The notes under the pieces are model-generated. The model saw only the letters and a list, made by a program, of their open reading frames with translations, searched no databases and was not told the origin of the DNA. Shown piece after piece: positions 1 to 8,389 of a stretch of 64,000 bases of DNA. Where the stretch lies: the NCBI RefSeq assembly GCF_900094545.1, contig NZ_FMAH01000030.1:1-64000 (forward strand). Reading direction: 5' to 3'. Numbering within the stretch: position 1 is the first letter of the stretch; each line of letters starts with the position of its first letter. The translations under genes were made by a program, and so were the position numbers. The stretch comes from Martinezella miluonensis. GTDB taxonomy: Bacteria > Pseudomonadota > Alphaproteobacteria > Rhizobiales > Rhizobiaceae.

Positions 1-259
1 GCGCAACGACAAGGCAGTCATAACCCAGTGCTGAAAGCTGACGATACAATCCGTAGCCTGTCGGGCCGGCCTCATAGCAAAAGCACAGGCGTCCGTGACG
101 TCCGGCAAGCTTGTCGACAAATTTGCGCACTGCATCGGCACGGTTGGCGATTTCGCCGTAATAGCGAACCTCGCCTTTGCGGCCTGCTTCCGCCAGACCG
201 ATCGCGATTTTTTCCTTACTCACATCCAAACCAACGTAAAGTGCGATATCATCGACCAC
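1..259 (-). mobile_element. IS110-family transposase, N-terminal part (cut by window edge)
   Basis: The minus-strand frame from a GTG at 259 reads into the left window edge and gives about 86 residues beginning with the IS110 signature YVGLDVSKEKIAIGLAE. Asp12 and Glu63 (CYEAGPTGYG) fit the first acidic residues of the DEDD, RuvC-like catalytic domain of this family. A ribosome binding site, AGGAGACGAGCC, sits directly before the GTG. IS110 enzymes are recombinases guided by a bridge RNA encoded in a non-coding end of the element. The rest of the gene lies outside the window, so I cannot say whether it is intact. Confidence 0.85.
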
Positions 260-330
260 GGCTCGTCTCCTATGTTTGAGGCTCTGGCTCTGCAGCTAAC
301 CCTCGTTCTGAACATAATGCGAGACGAGCC
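260..330 (-). promoter_or_regulatory. Hairpin upstream of the IS110 transposase (RBS-sequestering or bridge RNA stem)
   Basis: GGCTCGTCTC at 260-269 and GAGACGAGCC at 321-330 form a perfect 10-bp inverted repeat with 51 bases between. On the minus strand the proximal arm contains part of the Shine-Dalgarno sequence and ends one base before the GTG start. A transcript through here could fold so that the transposase start is hidden. In IS110 elements this non-coding end can encode the bridge RNA, so the stem could belong to that RNA. The repeat is seen; both roles are inference. Confidence 0.55.
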
Positions 331-395
331 ACCCTGCCGGCCAAGGACATGGGGTCTCAACCAAAACCGCTCATGCGATTACCTCAGGGATTAAA

Positions 396-815
396 ATGCG
401 CCGCTTTCTGCTTTCCTCTTTCCTGGCGATCCTCACCGCGTCCGCAGCATCCGCCCAACAAGCGGATCACTATACGGCGACGAGCAATACAGCCATGAGC
501 ATCACCGGCGACGTCTGGCTGGACGATTTCAGCATCAAGTTCGAAAATGGCGAGGTGCTCGAATTCTCTGACCTCGTCGCCGATCATTTCAGCGTCGATG
601 GCCGAACCGTGCCGGCATCGGTCTATCGCGTCAAAGAACCCGCCGATCCGGAGTTGCAGAATGGCAATCAACTCTGCGGCTCCGGCGACGTCACTTTCGT
701 CGCGTCGTGGGCTGGTGGATCGGAAATGACGGCAATTGCCGTCTTCACGAGCAAGCGCGCGCCCAAGAGCAGCGCTGAAATGTGCGCACTTTATAACTAT
801 GAGGACCCCAAATAG
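396..815 (+). CDS. Exported protein of unknown function
   Basis: This 139-residue protein starts with a clear Sec signal peptide (MRRFLLSSFLAILTASAASA, cleavage near residue 20 or 21), so it is probably periplasmic. The mature part is about 118 residues, predicted to be mostly beta strand, with two cysteines (NQLCGSG and EMCALY) that could form a disulfide. I do not recognise a family. The start is supported by CAGGG a few bases upstream. The IS110 element lies immediately upstream in the opposite orientation and may have separated the gene from its original promoter. Confidence 0.7.
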   Translation: MRRFLLSSFLAILTASAASAQQADHYTATSNTAMSITGDVWLDDFSIKFENGEVLEFSDLVADHFSVDGRTVPASVYRVKEPADPELQNGNQLCGSGDVTFVASWAGGSEMTAIAVFTSKRAPKSSAEMCALYNYEDPK

Positions 816-1003
816 AGTTCGATCAGATAGGCGCTATGGCTTAGGTGGGTTTTACCCGGGTTATGGGGAAGGATTGAGCTGGCGGCAGGCCGAGCGTTAG
901 AATGCGAAGTCTTCCTGCGCAAAACAGCCCGGCTACATGCTGGGGCTGGCTGCATCGGTTTGTTTCCGAGTTCGTATTCACGCGACTTCTTGCAGTGCAA
1001 GTT

Positions 1004-1033
1004 CTCGAGGGCCGTGCGATGCCGGCCCTCGAG
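1004..1033 (-). terminator. Hairpin after aceA
   Basis: CTCGAGGGCC (1004-1013) and GGCCCTCGAG (1024-1033) form a perfect 10-bp stem with a 10-base loop just past the aceA stop codon. No run of T follows on the minus strand, so if it terminates it is not a textbook intrinsic terminator; it could instead protect the mRNA 3' end. Confidence 0.5.
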
Positions 1034-1045
1034 AGGTTGCGTCGA

Positions 1046-2638
1046 TCACGCTGCGAACTGGTTCATCGTGTTGTGCTCGCCACCGGCCTTTAGCGCAGCC
1101 TCGCCGGAGAAGTAGTGCTTATGGTCGTCACCGATGTCGGAGCCGGACATGTTCTGGTGCTTGACGCATGCGATGCCCTGCCGGATTTCCTGACGCTGAA
1201 CCCCGGCGACATAGCCGAGCATGCCTTGGTCGCCGAAGTACTCCTTGGCCAGATTGTCGGTCGAGAGAGCCGCCGTGTGATAGGTCGGAAGGGTGATCAG
1301 ATGATGGAAGATGCCAGCGCGGGCGGCTGCATCCCGCTGGAAAGTTCTGATCTTTTCGTCCGCCTCGGCCGCCAGCTCGGTTTCATCATATTCTACGCTC
1401 ATCAACCTGGCTCGATCATAAGCCGTAACGTCCCTGCCCCCCTGCTTCCACGCGTCAAAGACCTGCTGGCGGAAGTTTAGCGTCCAGTTGAACGAAGGCG
1501 AATTGTTGTAGACCAGCTTCGCATTGGGAATGGCCTCGCGCACCCGGTCGACCATTCCGGCGATCTGCTCGATATGAGGCTTCTCCGTTTCGATCCACAA
1601 CAGATCGGCGCCGTTCTGCAGGGCGTTGATGCAATCGAGCACGCAGCGGTCTTCACCCGTACCCGGGCGGAACTGGAAGAGGTTGGAACGCAACCGCTTT
1701 GGCCGGACAAGCTTGCCGCCGCGATTGATGACGACATCGCCGTTTAGGCTTGTCGCATCGGCAATCTCCTCACAATCAAGGAAAGAATTGTACTGGTCGC
1801 CGATATCTCCCTCTCTGGCGCTGAAAGCGATTTGCTTCGTCAGGCCGGCGCCGAGCGAATCCGTGCGGGCAACGATGACGCCATCATCGACGCCGAGCTC
1901 GAGGAAGGCGTAGCGGCAGGCGCGGATCTTGGCGACGAAATCCTCGTGCGGAACCGTGACCTTGCCGTCCTGGTGGCCGCACTGCTTTTCGTCGGACACC
2001 TGGTTTTCGATCTGCAGGGCGCAGGCACCGGCCTCGATCATCTTCTTGGCAAGAAGATAGGTCGCCTCGGCGTTGCCGAAGCCCGCATCGATATCGGCAA
2101 TGATCGGGACGACATGCGTCTGAAAATTGGCGACCTGATGCTTGAGATTGGCTTCGCGGACGCCTTCGCCGGCGGCGCGTGCCTTGTCCATCTCGCGGAA
2201 GAGCATGCCGAGCTCACGTGCATCGGCCTGGCGCAGGAAGGTATAGAGCTCCTCGATCAGCGCCGGAACGGAAGTCTTCTCATGCATCGACTGGTCCGGC
2301 AGCGGGCCGAACTCCGATCGCAATGCTGCGACCATCCAGCCAGAGAGATAGAGATAGCGACGTTCGGTGGAACCGAAGTGCTTCTTGATGGAAATGATCT
2401 TCTGCTGACCGATAAAACCGTGCCAGCAGCCGAGCGATTGTGTGTATTTCGCCGGATCGCGATCATAAGCTTCCATATCCTTGCGCATGATGGCGGCCGT
2501 GTAGCGGGCGATGTCCAGGCCTGTGCGGAACCGGTTCTGCAGGCGCATGCGGGCGACCGCTTCAGCCGTAACCCCAGTCCATTGCGGGTTCGACCCGATC
2601 AGCTTCCCGGCGCTTTCGATCAAGCTTTCGTACGACAT
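1046..2638 (-). CDS. aceA: Isocitrate lyase (long, Pseudomonas-like form)
   Basis: This enzyme cleaves isocitrate to glyoxylate and succinate, the first step of the glyoxylate bypass used for growth on acetate and fatty acids. The 530-residue protein carries the catalytic cysteine motif in the form KQCGHQ (Cys220), TQSLGCWHGFIGQQ near residue 66 and the Mg-binding region IADIDAGFGNAEATYLL near residue 180. Length and motif spelling match the roughly 531-residue ICL of Pseudomonas rather than the roughly 430-residue ICL commonest in rhizobia. ATG at 2638 is chosen because GGAGG lies four bases upstream; an upstream in-frame start at 2707 lacks that support. It is divergent from the ScfR-type regulator. 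Confidence 0.95.
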   Translation of the reverse strand: MSYESLIESAGKLIGSNPQWTGVTAEAVARMRLQNRFRTGLDIARYTAAIMRKDMEAYDRDPAKYTQSLGCWHGFIGQQKIISIKKHFGSTERRYLYLSGWMVAALRSEFGPLPDQSMHEKTSVPALIEELYTFLRQADARELGMLFREMDKARAAGEGVREANLKHQVANFQTHVVPIIADIDAGFGNAEATYLLAKKMIEAGACALQIENQVSDEKQCGHQDGKVTVPHEDFVAKIRACRYAFLELGVDDGVIVARTDSLGAGLTKQIAFSAREGDIGDQYNSFLDCEEIADATSLNGDVVINRGGKLVRPKRLRSNLFQFRPGTGEDRCVLDCINALQNGADLLWIETEKPHIEQIAGMVDRVREAIPNAKLVYNNSPSFNWTLNFRQQVFDAWKQGGRDVTAYDRARLMSVEYDETELAAEADEKIRTFQRDAAARAGIFHHLITLPTYHTAALSTDNLAKEYFGDQGMLGYVAGVQRQEIRQGIACVKHQNMSGSDIGDDHKHYFSGEAALKAGGEHNTMNQFAA

Positions 2639-2728
2639 GGTTCCTCCAAATTCGTCATGTTGCGATGCAAAAGACATATGACGGGATTTTCCCTCATGGG
2701 AGAGCAAACGAAGTCAACGTGTCAAACT

Positions 2729-2757
2729 TTACAAAGATATCTTGTAATGTTGTAATG
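2729..2757. promoter_or_regulatory. Candidate operator between aceA and its regulator
   Basis: TTACAA (2729-2734) and TTGTAA (2742-2747) flank a central GATATC, forming a near-perfect palindrome with one extra A. The 8-mer TTGTAATG then occurs twice in tandem at 2742-2749 and 2750-2757. The site lies about 90 bp upstream of aceA and 24 bp before the regulator start, where a shared repressor or activator site would be expected. That the ScfR-type protein binds here is inference from position. Confidence 0.5.
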
Positions 2758-2780
2758 CCGCTGCACTGGGAGGAGATCGC

Positions 2781-4178
2781 GTGGAAAAGCAAGGCGTCTA
2801 TCTTGGACCGCGGCTGCGTCGCCTGCGGCGCGACCTGGGCCTCACACAGGCGGACATGGCCGCGGATCTGGAAATATCACCGTCCTATATCGCGCTGATG
2901 GAGCGCAACCAAAGGCCCGTTACCGCCGAAACGCTCTTGCGGCTGGCAAAGGCCTACAAGATTGATTTCAATGAATTCGCCAATGATGCGGGGCCTGATC
3001 TGGCAAGCCGGTTGCAGGCGGTGGTGCGCGATCCGATCCTGGCGGATATCGATTTTGGCTCGCTGGAAATTACCGATGTCGCCCATAGCTTTCCCGGCTT
3101 TGCGGAAGCCATGCTGCGGCTTCACGCGGCCTATAAGGAGGAGCAATTCGCCATCGCCGATTACAGGCAGGGAGCGTTGGAAGACGGCATCGCCGGCGAT
3201 CCGGTGGCTGCGGTTCGCAACTTCCTTTCAGCGCGGAGGAACTGCTTCCCGCTGCTCGATGCTACCTCCGAAAAACTGTCTGCCAAAATCGCCGAAACGG
3301 GCGGGCTTGTCGCCTATCTGAAAACACAGCACGGTCTGCGCGTCCGGCGCATGCCGTCCGATGTCATGACCGGCTCGCTGCGACGGCTCGACTGGCACCG
3401 AAAAGACCTGCTGCTGGATGAAGCGCTTGATGTCGCCAGCCAGAATTTCCAATTGGCGCAACAGCTTGCCTACCTGGAATTCGAGCAGGACATTCAGGCG
3501 GCGGTCAATGAAGCCAAATTCGAGAATGACAATAGCCGTCGGCTGGCACATAGGGCGCTGGCGGCCTACTGCGCCGCCGCCATTATCATGCCCTATGCGG
3601 CCTTCGCCCGAGCCGCCGAGAACCGGCGCTATGACATTGACATGCTGTCGCGGCAGTTCGGTACCAGCTTCGAGCAGACGGCACATCGTATGACGACGCT
3701 GCAGAAGCCGGGACAGGAGCGCATTCCCTTTTTCTTCATCCGCGTGGATGCCGCCGGCAATGTTTCAAAACGGCTGAACAGCGGTACCTTTCCCTTTGCC
3801 CGCCATGGCGGAGGCTGTCCGCTGTGGAGCGTTCATCAGGTTTTCACCACCCCGCGCCGGATCGTGACCCAGTGGCTCGAATTGCCGGACGGCCAGCGCT
3901 TCTTTTCGATCGCGCGCACGGTGACCTCCGGGGGCGGAGGTTATAATATGGCGACCGTCGAGAGAGCGGTCGCCCTGGTCTGCGAGGCTCAATATGCCGA
4001 ACGGCTCGTCTATAGCCGCAACCACCAGCAGGCAAATTCTCCAACGCCAATCGGAATTGCCTGCCGTCTCTGTCATAGGACGGCGTGCACCTCACGCTCG
4101 GAGCCACCCATTGGCCGGCAAATTCTCGCCGACACGTTCCGCCGGCCTGAAGCGCCTTTCGGTTTTTCCGATTCATAG
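2781..4178 (+). CDS. ScfR/RamB-type XRE transcriptional regulator of acetate metabolism
   Basis: The 465-residue protein has an N-terminal Cro/C1 helix-turn-helix (residues about 10-65; QADMAADLEISPSYIALMERNQRP), followed by the IrrE/ImmA-like domain and the C-terminal cysteine-containing domain (CRLCHRTAC) of the short-chain fatty acyl regulator family (RamB, PrpR, ScfR). Members of this family control glyoxylate and methylcitrate cycle genes, and here the gene is divergent from isocitrate lyase. The start is GTG at 2781, preceded by GGGAGGAGA. Control of aceA and itself through the 2729-2757 repeats is likely but inferred. Confidence 0.85.
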   Translation: MEKQGVYLGPRLRRLRRDLGLTQADMAADLEISPSYIALMERNQRPVTAETLLRLAKAYKIDFNEFANDAGPDLASRLQAVVRDPILADIDFGSLEITDVAHSFPGFAEAMLRLHAAYKEEQFAIADYRQGALEDGIAGDPVAAVRNFLSARRNCFPLLDATSEKLSAKIAETGGLVAYLKTQHGLRVRRMPSDVMTGSLRRLDWHRKDLLLDEALDVASQNFQLAQQLAYLEFEQDIQAAVNEAKFENDNSRRLAHRALAAYCAAAIIMPYAAFARAAENRRYDIDMLSRQFGTSFEQTAHRMTTLQKPGQERIPFFFIRVDAAGNVSKRLNSGTFPFARHGGGCPLWSVHQVFTTPRRIVTQWLELPDGQRFFSIARTVTSGGGGYNMATVERAVALVCEAQYAERLVYSRNHQQANSPTPIGIACRLCHRTACTSRSEPPIGRQILADTFRRPEAPFGFSDS

Positions 4179-4328
4179 GGCGATGGAACCGCACCGCTTC
4201 GCCGAATCTGAGGATCGGGATACCTCTCCATGGCCGACGATACATTGTCAGACGAGAACGTCATGGCCTTCACGTCCATCCGATATCCCAAAGGGCGAGA
4301 TCATCGCAGAAACTTCCGGCACATTTTC

Positions 4329-5246
4329 TTAAAGCGAGACTGCTTCCTCGCTGAGAAAGCGCTGGAGACGCGGCACGATGAAATCGAGGAAGACGCGGAC
4401 GCGTTGGGGCATTCGCGCGCCGCCGAGAAAGACGGCGTGTATCTCTTCCTGATCGGGCTCGATGGCGTCGGAGAGAACCTCGACCAGACGACCGGCGGCA
4501 AGGTCGGCTCGCACATGATAGTCACCCATGCGCGCCAGCCCCACACCGGCGAGCGCCATGCGTCTGACCGTCTCGCCATTATTGGCAAGCAGCGAGCCCT
4601 TCACCACGCGGTCGACGATCCGCCCGCTTTCCTTGAGCGGCCAGACCGGAGCGAGACGACGGAAGTTGAAACCCAGGCAATTGTGCCGGGAGAGATCCTC
4701 GACCTTGCGCGGTGTCCCGTATCGGTCGAGATAGGCAGGCGAAGCCACGATCTTTCGGCGAGCCGTGCCGATGTGACGGGCGACCATGCCGGAATCGGGG
4801 AGCCGTCCCACCCGGAACGCGATGTCGGTCCGGTCCAGATAAAGATCGACGATCTCGTCCGACAACGAGAGATCGATAACGATATTGGGATAGGCGCCCC
4901 AGAATTCCGGCAATAGCGGCTCCAGGCCCAGTACTCCGAGCGCAACCGAGACGTTGACCCGGATCGTGCCGTCAGTCGCGGCAGCCCCCTGGGACAGCTC
5001 CCGCTCGATCAGATCGAGGTCCTGGAGGAGCGCCTGGCTGCGCTCGTAATAGATTTGCCCTTCGGCGGTCAGCGACAAGCGCCTTGTGGAGCGTTCGACA
5101 AGGCGCACGCCGAGCCGTGCCTCCACGCGCGAGATCAGCTTGCTGACGGTCGACGGAGTCATGCGCAGCAGCCGTGCCGCTTCGGAAAAACTCCTTGTCT
5201 CCACCACGCGCAGGAACACCTGCATCTCTCCGGTCCGGTTGTCCAT
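4329..5246 (-). CDS. LysR-family transcriptional regulator
   Basis: The 305-residue protein has the LysR winged helix at residues 5-65 (FSEAARLLRMTPSTVSKLISRVEARLG contains the recognition region), then the periplasmic-binding-like effector domain of the CrgA-like subgroup, which often controls aldehyde or quinone reductases. GAGGCGG lies just before the ATG. It is divergent from the monooxygenase-like gene, aldo/keto reductase and MFS exporter and is probably their regulator; the inducer cannot be told from sequence. Confidence 0.9.
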   Translation of the reverse strand: MDNRTGEMQVFLRVVETRSFSEAARLLRMTPSTVSKLISRVEARLGVRLVERSTRRLSLTAEGQIYYERSQALLQDLDLIERELSQGAAATDGTIRVNVSVALGVLGLEPLLPEFWGAYPNIVIDLSLSDEIVDLYLDRTDIAFRVGRLPDSGMVARHIGTARRKIVASPAYLDRYGTPRKVEDLSRHNCLGFNFRRLAPVWPLKESGRIVDRVVKGSLLANNGETVRRMALAGVGLARMGDYHVRADLAAGRLVEVLSDAIEPDQEEIHAVFLGGARMPQRVRVFLDFIVPRLQRFLSEEAVSL

Positions 5247-5267
5247 GGCCGCCTCATCTATGATTTT

Positions 5268-5289
5268 ATTTCACAAATGATGTGGAAAT
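5268..5289. promoter_or_regulatory. Candidate LysR operator in divergent promoter region
   Basis: ATTTC (5268-5272) and GAAAT (5285-5289) bracket ACA and TGT half-sites in the 87-bp gap between the LysR gene and the monooxygenase-like gene. The dyad is imperfect (one-base offset between halves). LysR proteins usually bind dyads of about this spacing between divergent genes, so this is the best candidate site here. Confidence 0.35.
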
Positions 5290-5333
5290 CGGACGGATTA
5301 TCAAGCCCGAACCGGCGCTTTATTTAATCCCTC

Positions 5334-6317
5334 ATGACAAACACATCCGCACTCGACCTCATCCGCGTTCCCAAACGCATGACCCTCGGCATCGAATTGC
5401 CGCTTGATAATGACTGGTCGCCGGCCGGCGAAGCACGCCGCGTCGCCTCGGGCCGCCCGCATGGCGTTCCGGATCTTAGCGCCCAGGCCGATCTGGTCCG
5501 CAAAGCCGAAAACCTCGGCTTCTCGGCGGTATGGATGCGCGACGTCCCCGTCTTTGATCAGGTCAATATGGGCGACGCCGGCTCCATCCACGACGTCTTC
5601 GTCCTGCTCGGCTATCTCGCCGGCATCACCCGGCGCATAGCGCTTGGCACGGCCGCGGTCGTGTTGCCGATCCGCCATCCGATGATGATCGCCAAGGCGG
5701 CAGCCTCCGTCGACGCGCTGTCGAATGGCCGGCTGATCCTCGGCGTCGCTTCGGGCGACCGGCCTGTCGAATACCCGCTTCTCGGGCTCGATTTCGAAAA
5801 GCGCGGCGAGATGTTCAGGCAGACGGTGGAGTATATCCGCGCCGCCTGGCAGCTCGGCGGTTTGCCCGTCAATGGCAAACGCGTTCCGCAGCTCGACCTT
5901 CTGCCCCGGCCGGCGCAGTCAACCATTCCTCTGGTGGTCGCCGGTCAGGCCCAGCAGGAAGACGCCTGGCTTGCGGCATATATGGATGGCCGCTTCGTCT
6001 ATCCGAACGGTGTCGATCGCCTGCGTGCCCAGGCCGCAGGCTGGGCGGAAGCGACGGCGGACCGCGCAGCCTTCATCAGCGCGTTCCACCTCGATCTCGA
6101 CAGCGACGCCTCAGCACCGCTCATGCCGATCCGCTTCGGCGCTCGGGGAGGCCGTCACGCCATTCTTACCCATTTCCGGGCGCTGGCCGACGCAGGCGTC
6201 GACCATCTCGCGATCAACCTTCGGCAGTCGCGGCGCGCGCCGGCCGAAGTTCTCGATGAAATCGCGTCCGACATCATGCCGGCGCTCAACCAGTGCAATT
6301 CGGCCAAAGCCGCCTGA
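5334..6317 (+). CDS. LLM-class (luciferase-like) flavin-dependent oxidoreductase
   Basis: The 327-residue protein has the TIM-barrel pattern of bacterial luciferase-like monooxygenases: AENLGFSAVWMRDVP near residue 60, RIALGTAAVVLPIRHP near residue 102 and GRLILGVASGDRPVEYPLLG near residue 133. Such enzymes use FMN, or sometimes F420, to oxidise small molecules; the substrate cannot be inferred. It is the first gene of a three-gene run with the aldo/keto reductase (20-bp gap) and the MFS exporter, divergent from a LysR regulator. The run may handle a toxic carbonyl or xenobiotic. No strong ribosome binding site is visible before the ATG. Confidence 0.85.
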   Translation: MTNTSALDLIRVPKRMTLGIELPLDNDWSPAGEARRVASGRPHGVPDLSAQADLVRKAENLGFSAVWMRDVPVFDQVNMGDAGSIHDVFVLLGYLAGITRRIALGTAAVVLPIRHPMMIAKAAASVDALSNGRLILGVASGDRPVEYPLLGLDFEKRGEMFRQTVEYIRAAWQLGGLPVNGKRVPQLDLLPRPAQSTIPLVVAGQAQQEDAWLAAYMDGRFVYPNGVDRLRAQAAGWAEATADRAAFISAFHLDLDSDASAPLMPIRFGARGGRHAILTHFRALADAGVDHLAINLRQSRRAPAEVLDEIASDIMPALNQCNSAKAA

Positions 6318-6337
6318 CGTTTTCAAAGGAGATTTCA

Positions 6338-7162
6338 ATGCAAACCGTTACCGCTCATGGCGCGGTGATCCCCGCCCTCGGCTTCGGCGTGTTCCGCATG
6401 TCGGACGAGGAAGTGGAGCGCGTTATTCCGGCGACCCTCGAAGCCGGCTTCCGCCATTTCGACACCGCACAGATCTATCAGAACGAAGCCGCGCTCGGCC
6501 GGGCATTGAGCCGCGCCGGCGCCCGCCGTGAAGATCTGTTCCTGACCACCAAGGTCTGGGTCGACAACTACAGCCCCAGCAAATTTTCGGCATCGGTCGA
6601 CGAAAGCCTCGACAAGCTGAAAGTCGACCAGGTCGACCTTCTTCTCCTGCATTGGCCTGCTGACAAGGTTCCGGTCGCCGCGCAGATCGACATGCTGGAT
6701 GCCGTACTGGCCGCCGGCAGGACCAAGTTCGTCGGCGTCTCCAACCAGAACATCGCTCAGATGCGGGAATCCATCGAGCGCTCCAAGGCGCCGATCGTGA
6801 CCAACCAGGTCGAACTGCATCCCTATCTGCCTCAGAAGGCGCTGGTCGCAGCTGCCAAGAATAGTGGTCTTGCTATCACCGCCTATTACGGCATGGCCGA
6901 CGGCGCCGTGCCGAAGGATGCCGTGCTACAGCGCATCGGCGCCAAATACGGCAAGAGCGCTGCCCAGGTCGGCTTACGCTGGCTGGTGCAGCAGGGTTTC
7001 GTCGCTCTTTCCAAGACGGCAAACCCCGCACGCGTGGCCGAAAACATCGCGATCTTCGACTTCACACTTGATGAAACCGATATGGCTGCCGTCGCAGGGC
7101 TTGCACGCCCCGACGGGCGCATCGTCAGCCCTCCCGGCCTCGCTCCGGCCTGGGACGCTTAA
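6338..7162 (+). CDS. Aldo/keto reductase (2,5-diketo-gluconate reductase-like)
   Basis: This 274-residue NADPH-dependent reductase keeps the family tetrad: Asp42 and Tyr47 (FDTAQIY), Lys72 (TTKVW) and His105 (LLLHWP). The GFRHFDTAQIYQNEAALGRAL block is typical of the DkgB group. AAAGGAGA five bases before the ATG fixes the start at 6338; an earlier in-frame ATG at 6293 would run into the preceding gene. It lies between the monooxygenase-like gene and the MFS exporter, probably in one operon, and would reduce aldehydes or ketones. Confidence 0.9.
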   Translation: MQTVTAHGAVIPALGFGVFRMSDEEVERVIPATLEAGFRHFDTAQIYQNEAALGRALSRAGARREDLFLTTKVWVDNYSPSKFSASVDESLDKLKVDQVDLLLLHWPADKVPVAAQIDMLDAVLAAGRTKFVGVSNQNIAQMRESIERSKAPIVTNQVELHPYLPQKALVAAAKNSGLAITAYYGMADGAVPKDAVLQRIGAKYGKSAAQVGLRWLVQQGFVALSKTANPARVAENIAIFDFTLDETDMAAVAGLARPDGRIVSPPGLAPAWDA

Positions 7163-7174
7163 GGAACAATCACC

Positions 7175-8389
7175 ATGAACGTCAATATCACAACGGCCGC
7201 AGCGACGGCCGAAACATCCTCGTCTGCCCGTTGGGCACTTCTCGCTCTTGCAATCGGCGCCTTCGGCATCGGCACGACCGAATTCTCGCCGATGGGGCTT
7301 TTGCCCGTCATTGCCCAAGGGGTCGACGTATCGATCCCGACGGCCGGTCTTCTCATCAGCGCCTACGCCATCGGCGTCATGGTCGGGGCGCCGATCATGA
7401 CGCTCGCCTTCAGCCGCTTCGGCAAGCGCACTGCGCTGATGCTGTTGATGGGCATCTTCACCATCGGCAACCTGATGTCGGCCATGGCACCGGGCTACTT
7501 CACGCTCATCGCCGCTCGGCTGGTCACGAGCCTCAACCACGGGGCCTTCTTCGGCCTCGGCGCCGTGGTGGCAGCGAGCGTCGTACCAAAGGAAAGGCAG
7601 GCAAGCGCGGTCGCCGCCATGTTCATGGGCCTGACGATCGCCAATATTGGCGGCGTGCCGGCTGCGACCTGGATCGGCCAGCAGATCGGCTGGCGCATGG
7701 CTTTTGCCGGAACGGCATTGATCGGTATCGCCGCAATCGCCGCACTATGGGCCGCCCTTCCGAAGGGTGAGCGCGGTGCTATGCCGGACGTGCGTCGCGA
7801 ACTCGGCGTGCTCACTCGACCCGCCGTGCTGCTTTCCATGGCAACGACCGTGATGGGCGCGGGCGCCATGTTCACACTCTATACCTATGTCGCCCCTACC
7901 CTCGAGACGCTCACCGGCGCGTCCAACAAGTTCGTGACCTTCGGGCTTGCCCTCATCGGCGTAGGCTTCACGATCGGCAACTGGCTCGGAGGACGATTGG
8001 CCGACTGGTCGCTCGACGGTGCCACGAAGATATTCCTCGGCGCGCTTGCGGCAATCATGCTTGTCCTGCCGCTGGTTTTCCCCAGCCATACGGGAGCAGC
8101 GATCGGTCTTCTGATCTGGGGCGCTGCCGCCTTCGCCATCGTTCCGCCCGTGCAGATGCGGGTGATGGAAGCCGCATCGGAAGCACCGGGCTTGGCATCC
8201 TCGATCAACGTCGGCGCCTTCAATCTCGGCAACGCGCTCGGCGCCGCCGTTGGGGCAGGTGTCATCAGCATGGGGCTCGGCTACGCCGCAGTTGCGATCG
8301 CTGGTGGTCTTCTGGCGGCCACGGGGCTCGCACTGGTGCTGATCGGCGGTCGCGAGAAATCGAGGCAACTCAAGGTGCGTAGCGCCTGA
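7175..8389 (+). CDS. MFS exporter (AraJ/YdhP-like)
   Basis: The 404-residue integral membrane protein has about 12 hydrophobic helices and the MFS signature FSRFGKRTALM between helices 2 and 3. The N-terminal segment GAFGIGTTEFSPMGLLPVIA is the hallmark of the AraJ/YdhP sugar or drug efflux group. It begins 12 bp after the aldo/keto reductase and probably exports a substrate or product of the two enzymes encoded before it. It is divergent from, and likely controlled by, the LysR gene at 4329-5246. Confidence 0.88.
   Translation: MNVNITTAAATAETSSSARWALLALAIGAFGIGTTEFSPMGLLPVIAQGVDVSIPTAGLLISAYAIGVMVGAPIMTLAFSRFGKRTALMLLMGIFTIGNLMSAMAPGYFTLIAARLVTSLNHGAFFGLGAVVAASVVPKERQASAVAAMFMGLTIANIGGVPAATWIGQQIGWRMAFAGTALIGIAAIAALWAALPKGERGAMPDVRRELGVLTRPAVLLSMATTVMGAGAMFTLYTYVAPTLETLTGASNKFVTFGLALIGVGFTIGNWLGGRLADWSLDGATKIFLGALAAIMLVLPLVFPSHTGAAIGLLIWGAAAFAIVPPVQMRVMEAASEAPGLASSINVGAFNLGNALGAAVGAGVISMGLGYAAVAIAGGLLAATGLALVLIGGREKSRQLKVRSA

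Noticed and set aside
1832..2755. A 307-codon open frame on the plus strand
   Set aside because: Antisense to aceA; the minus-strand product is a clear isocitrate lyase.
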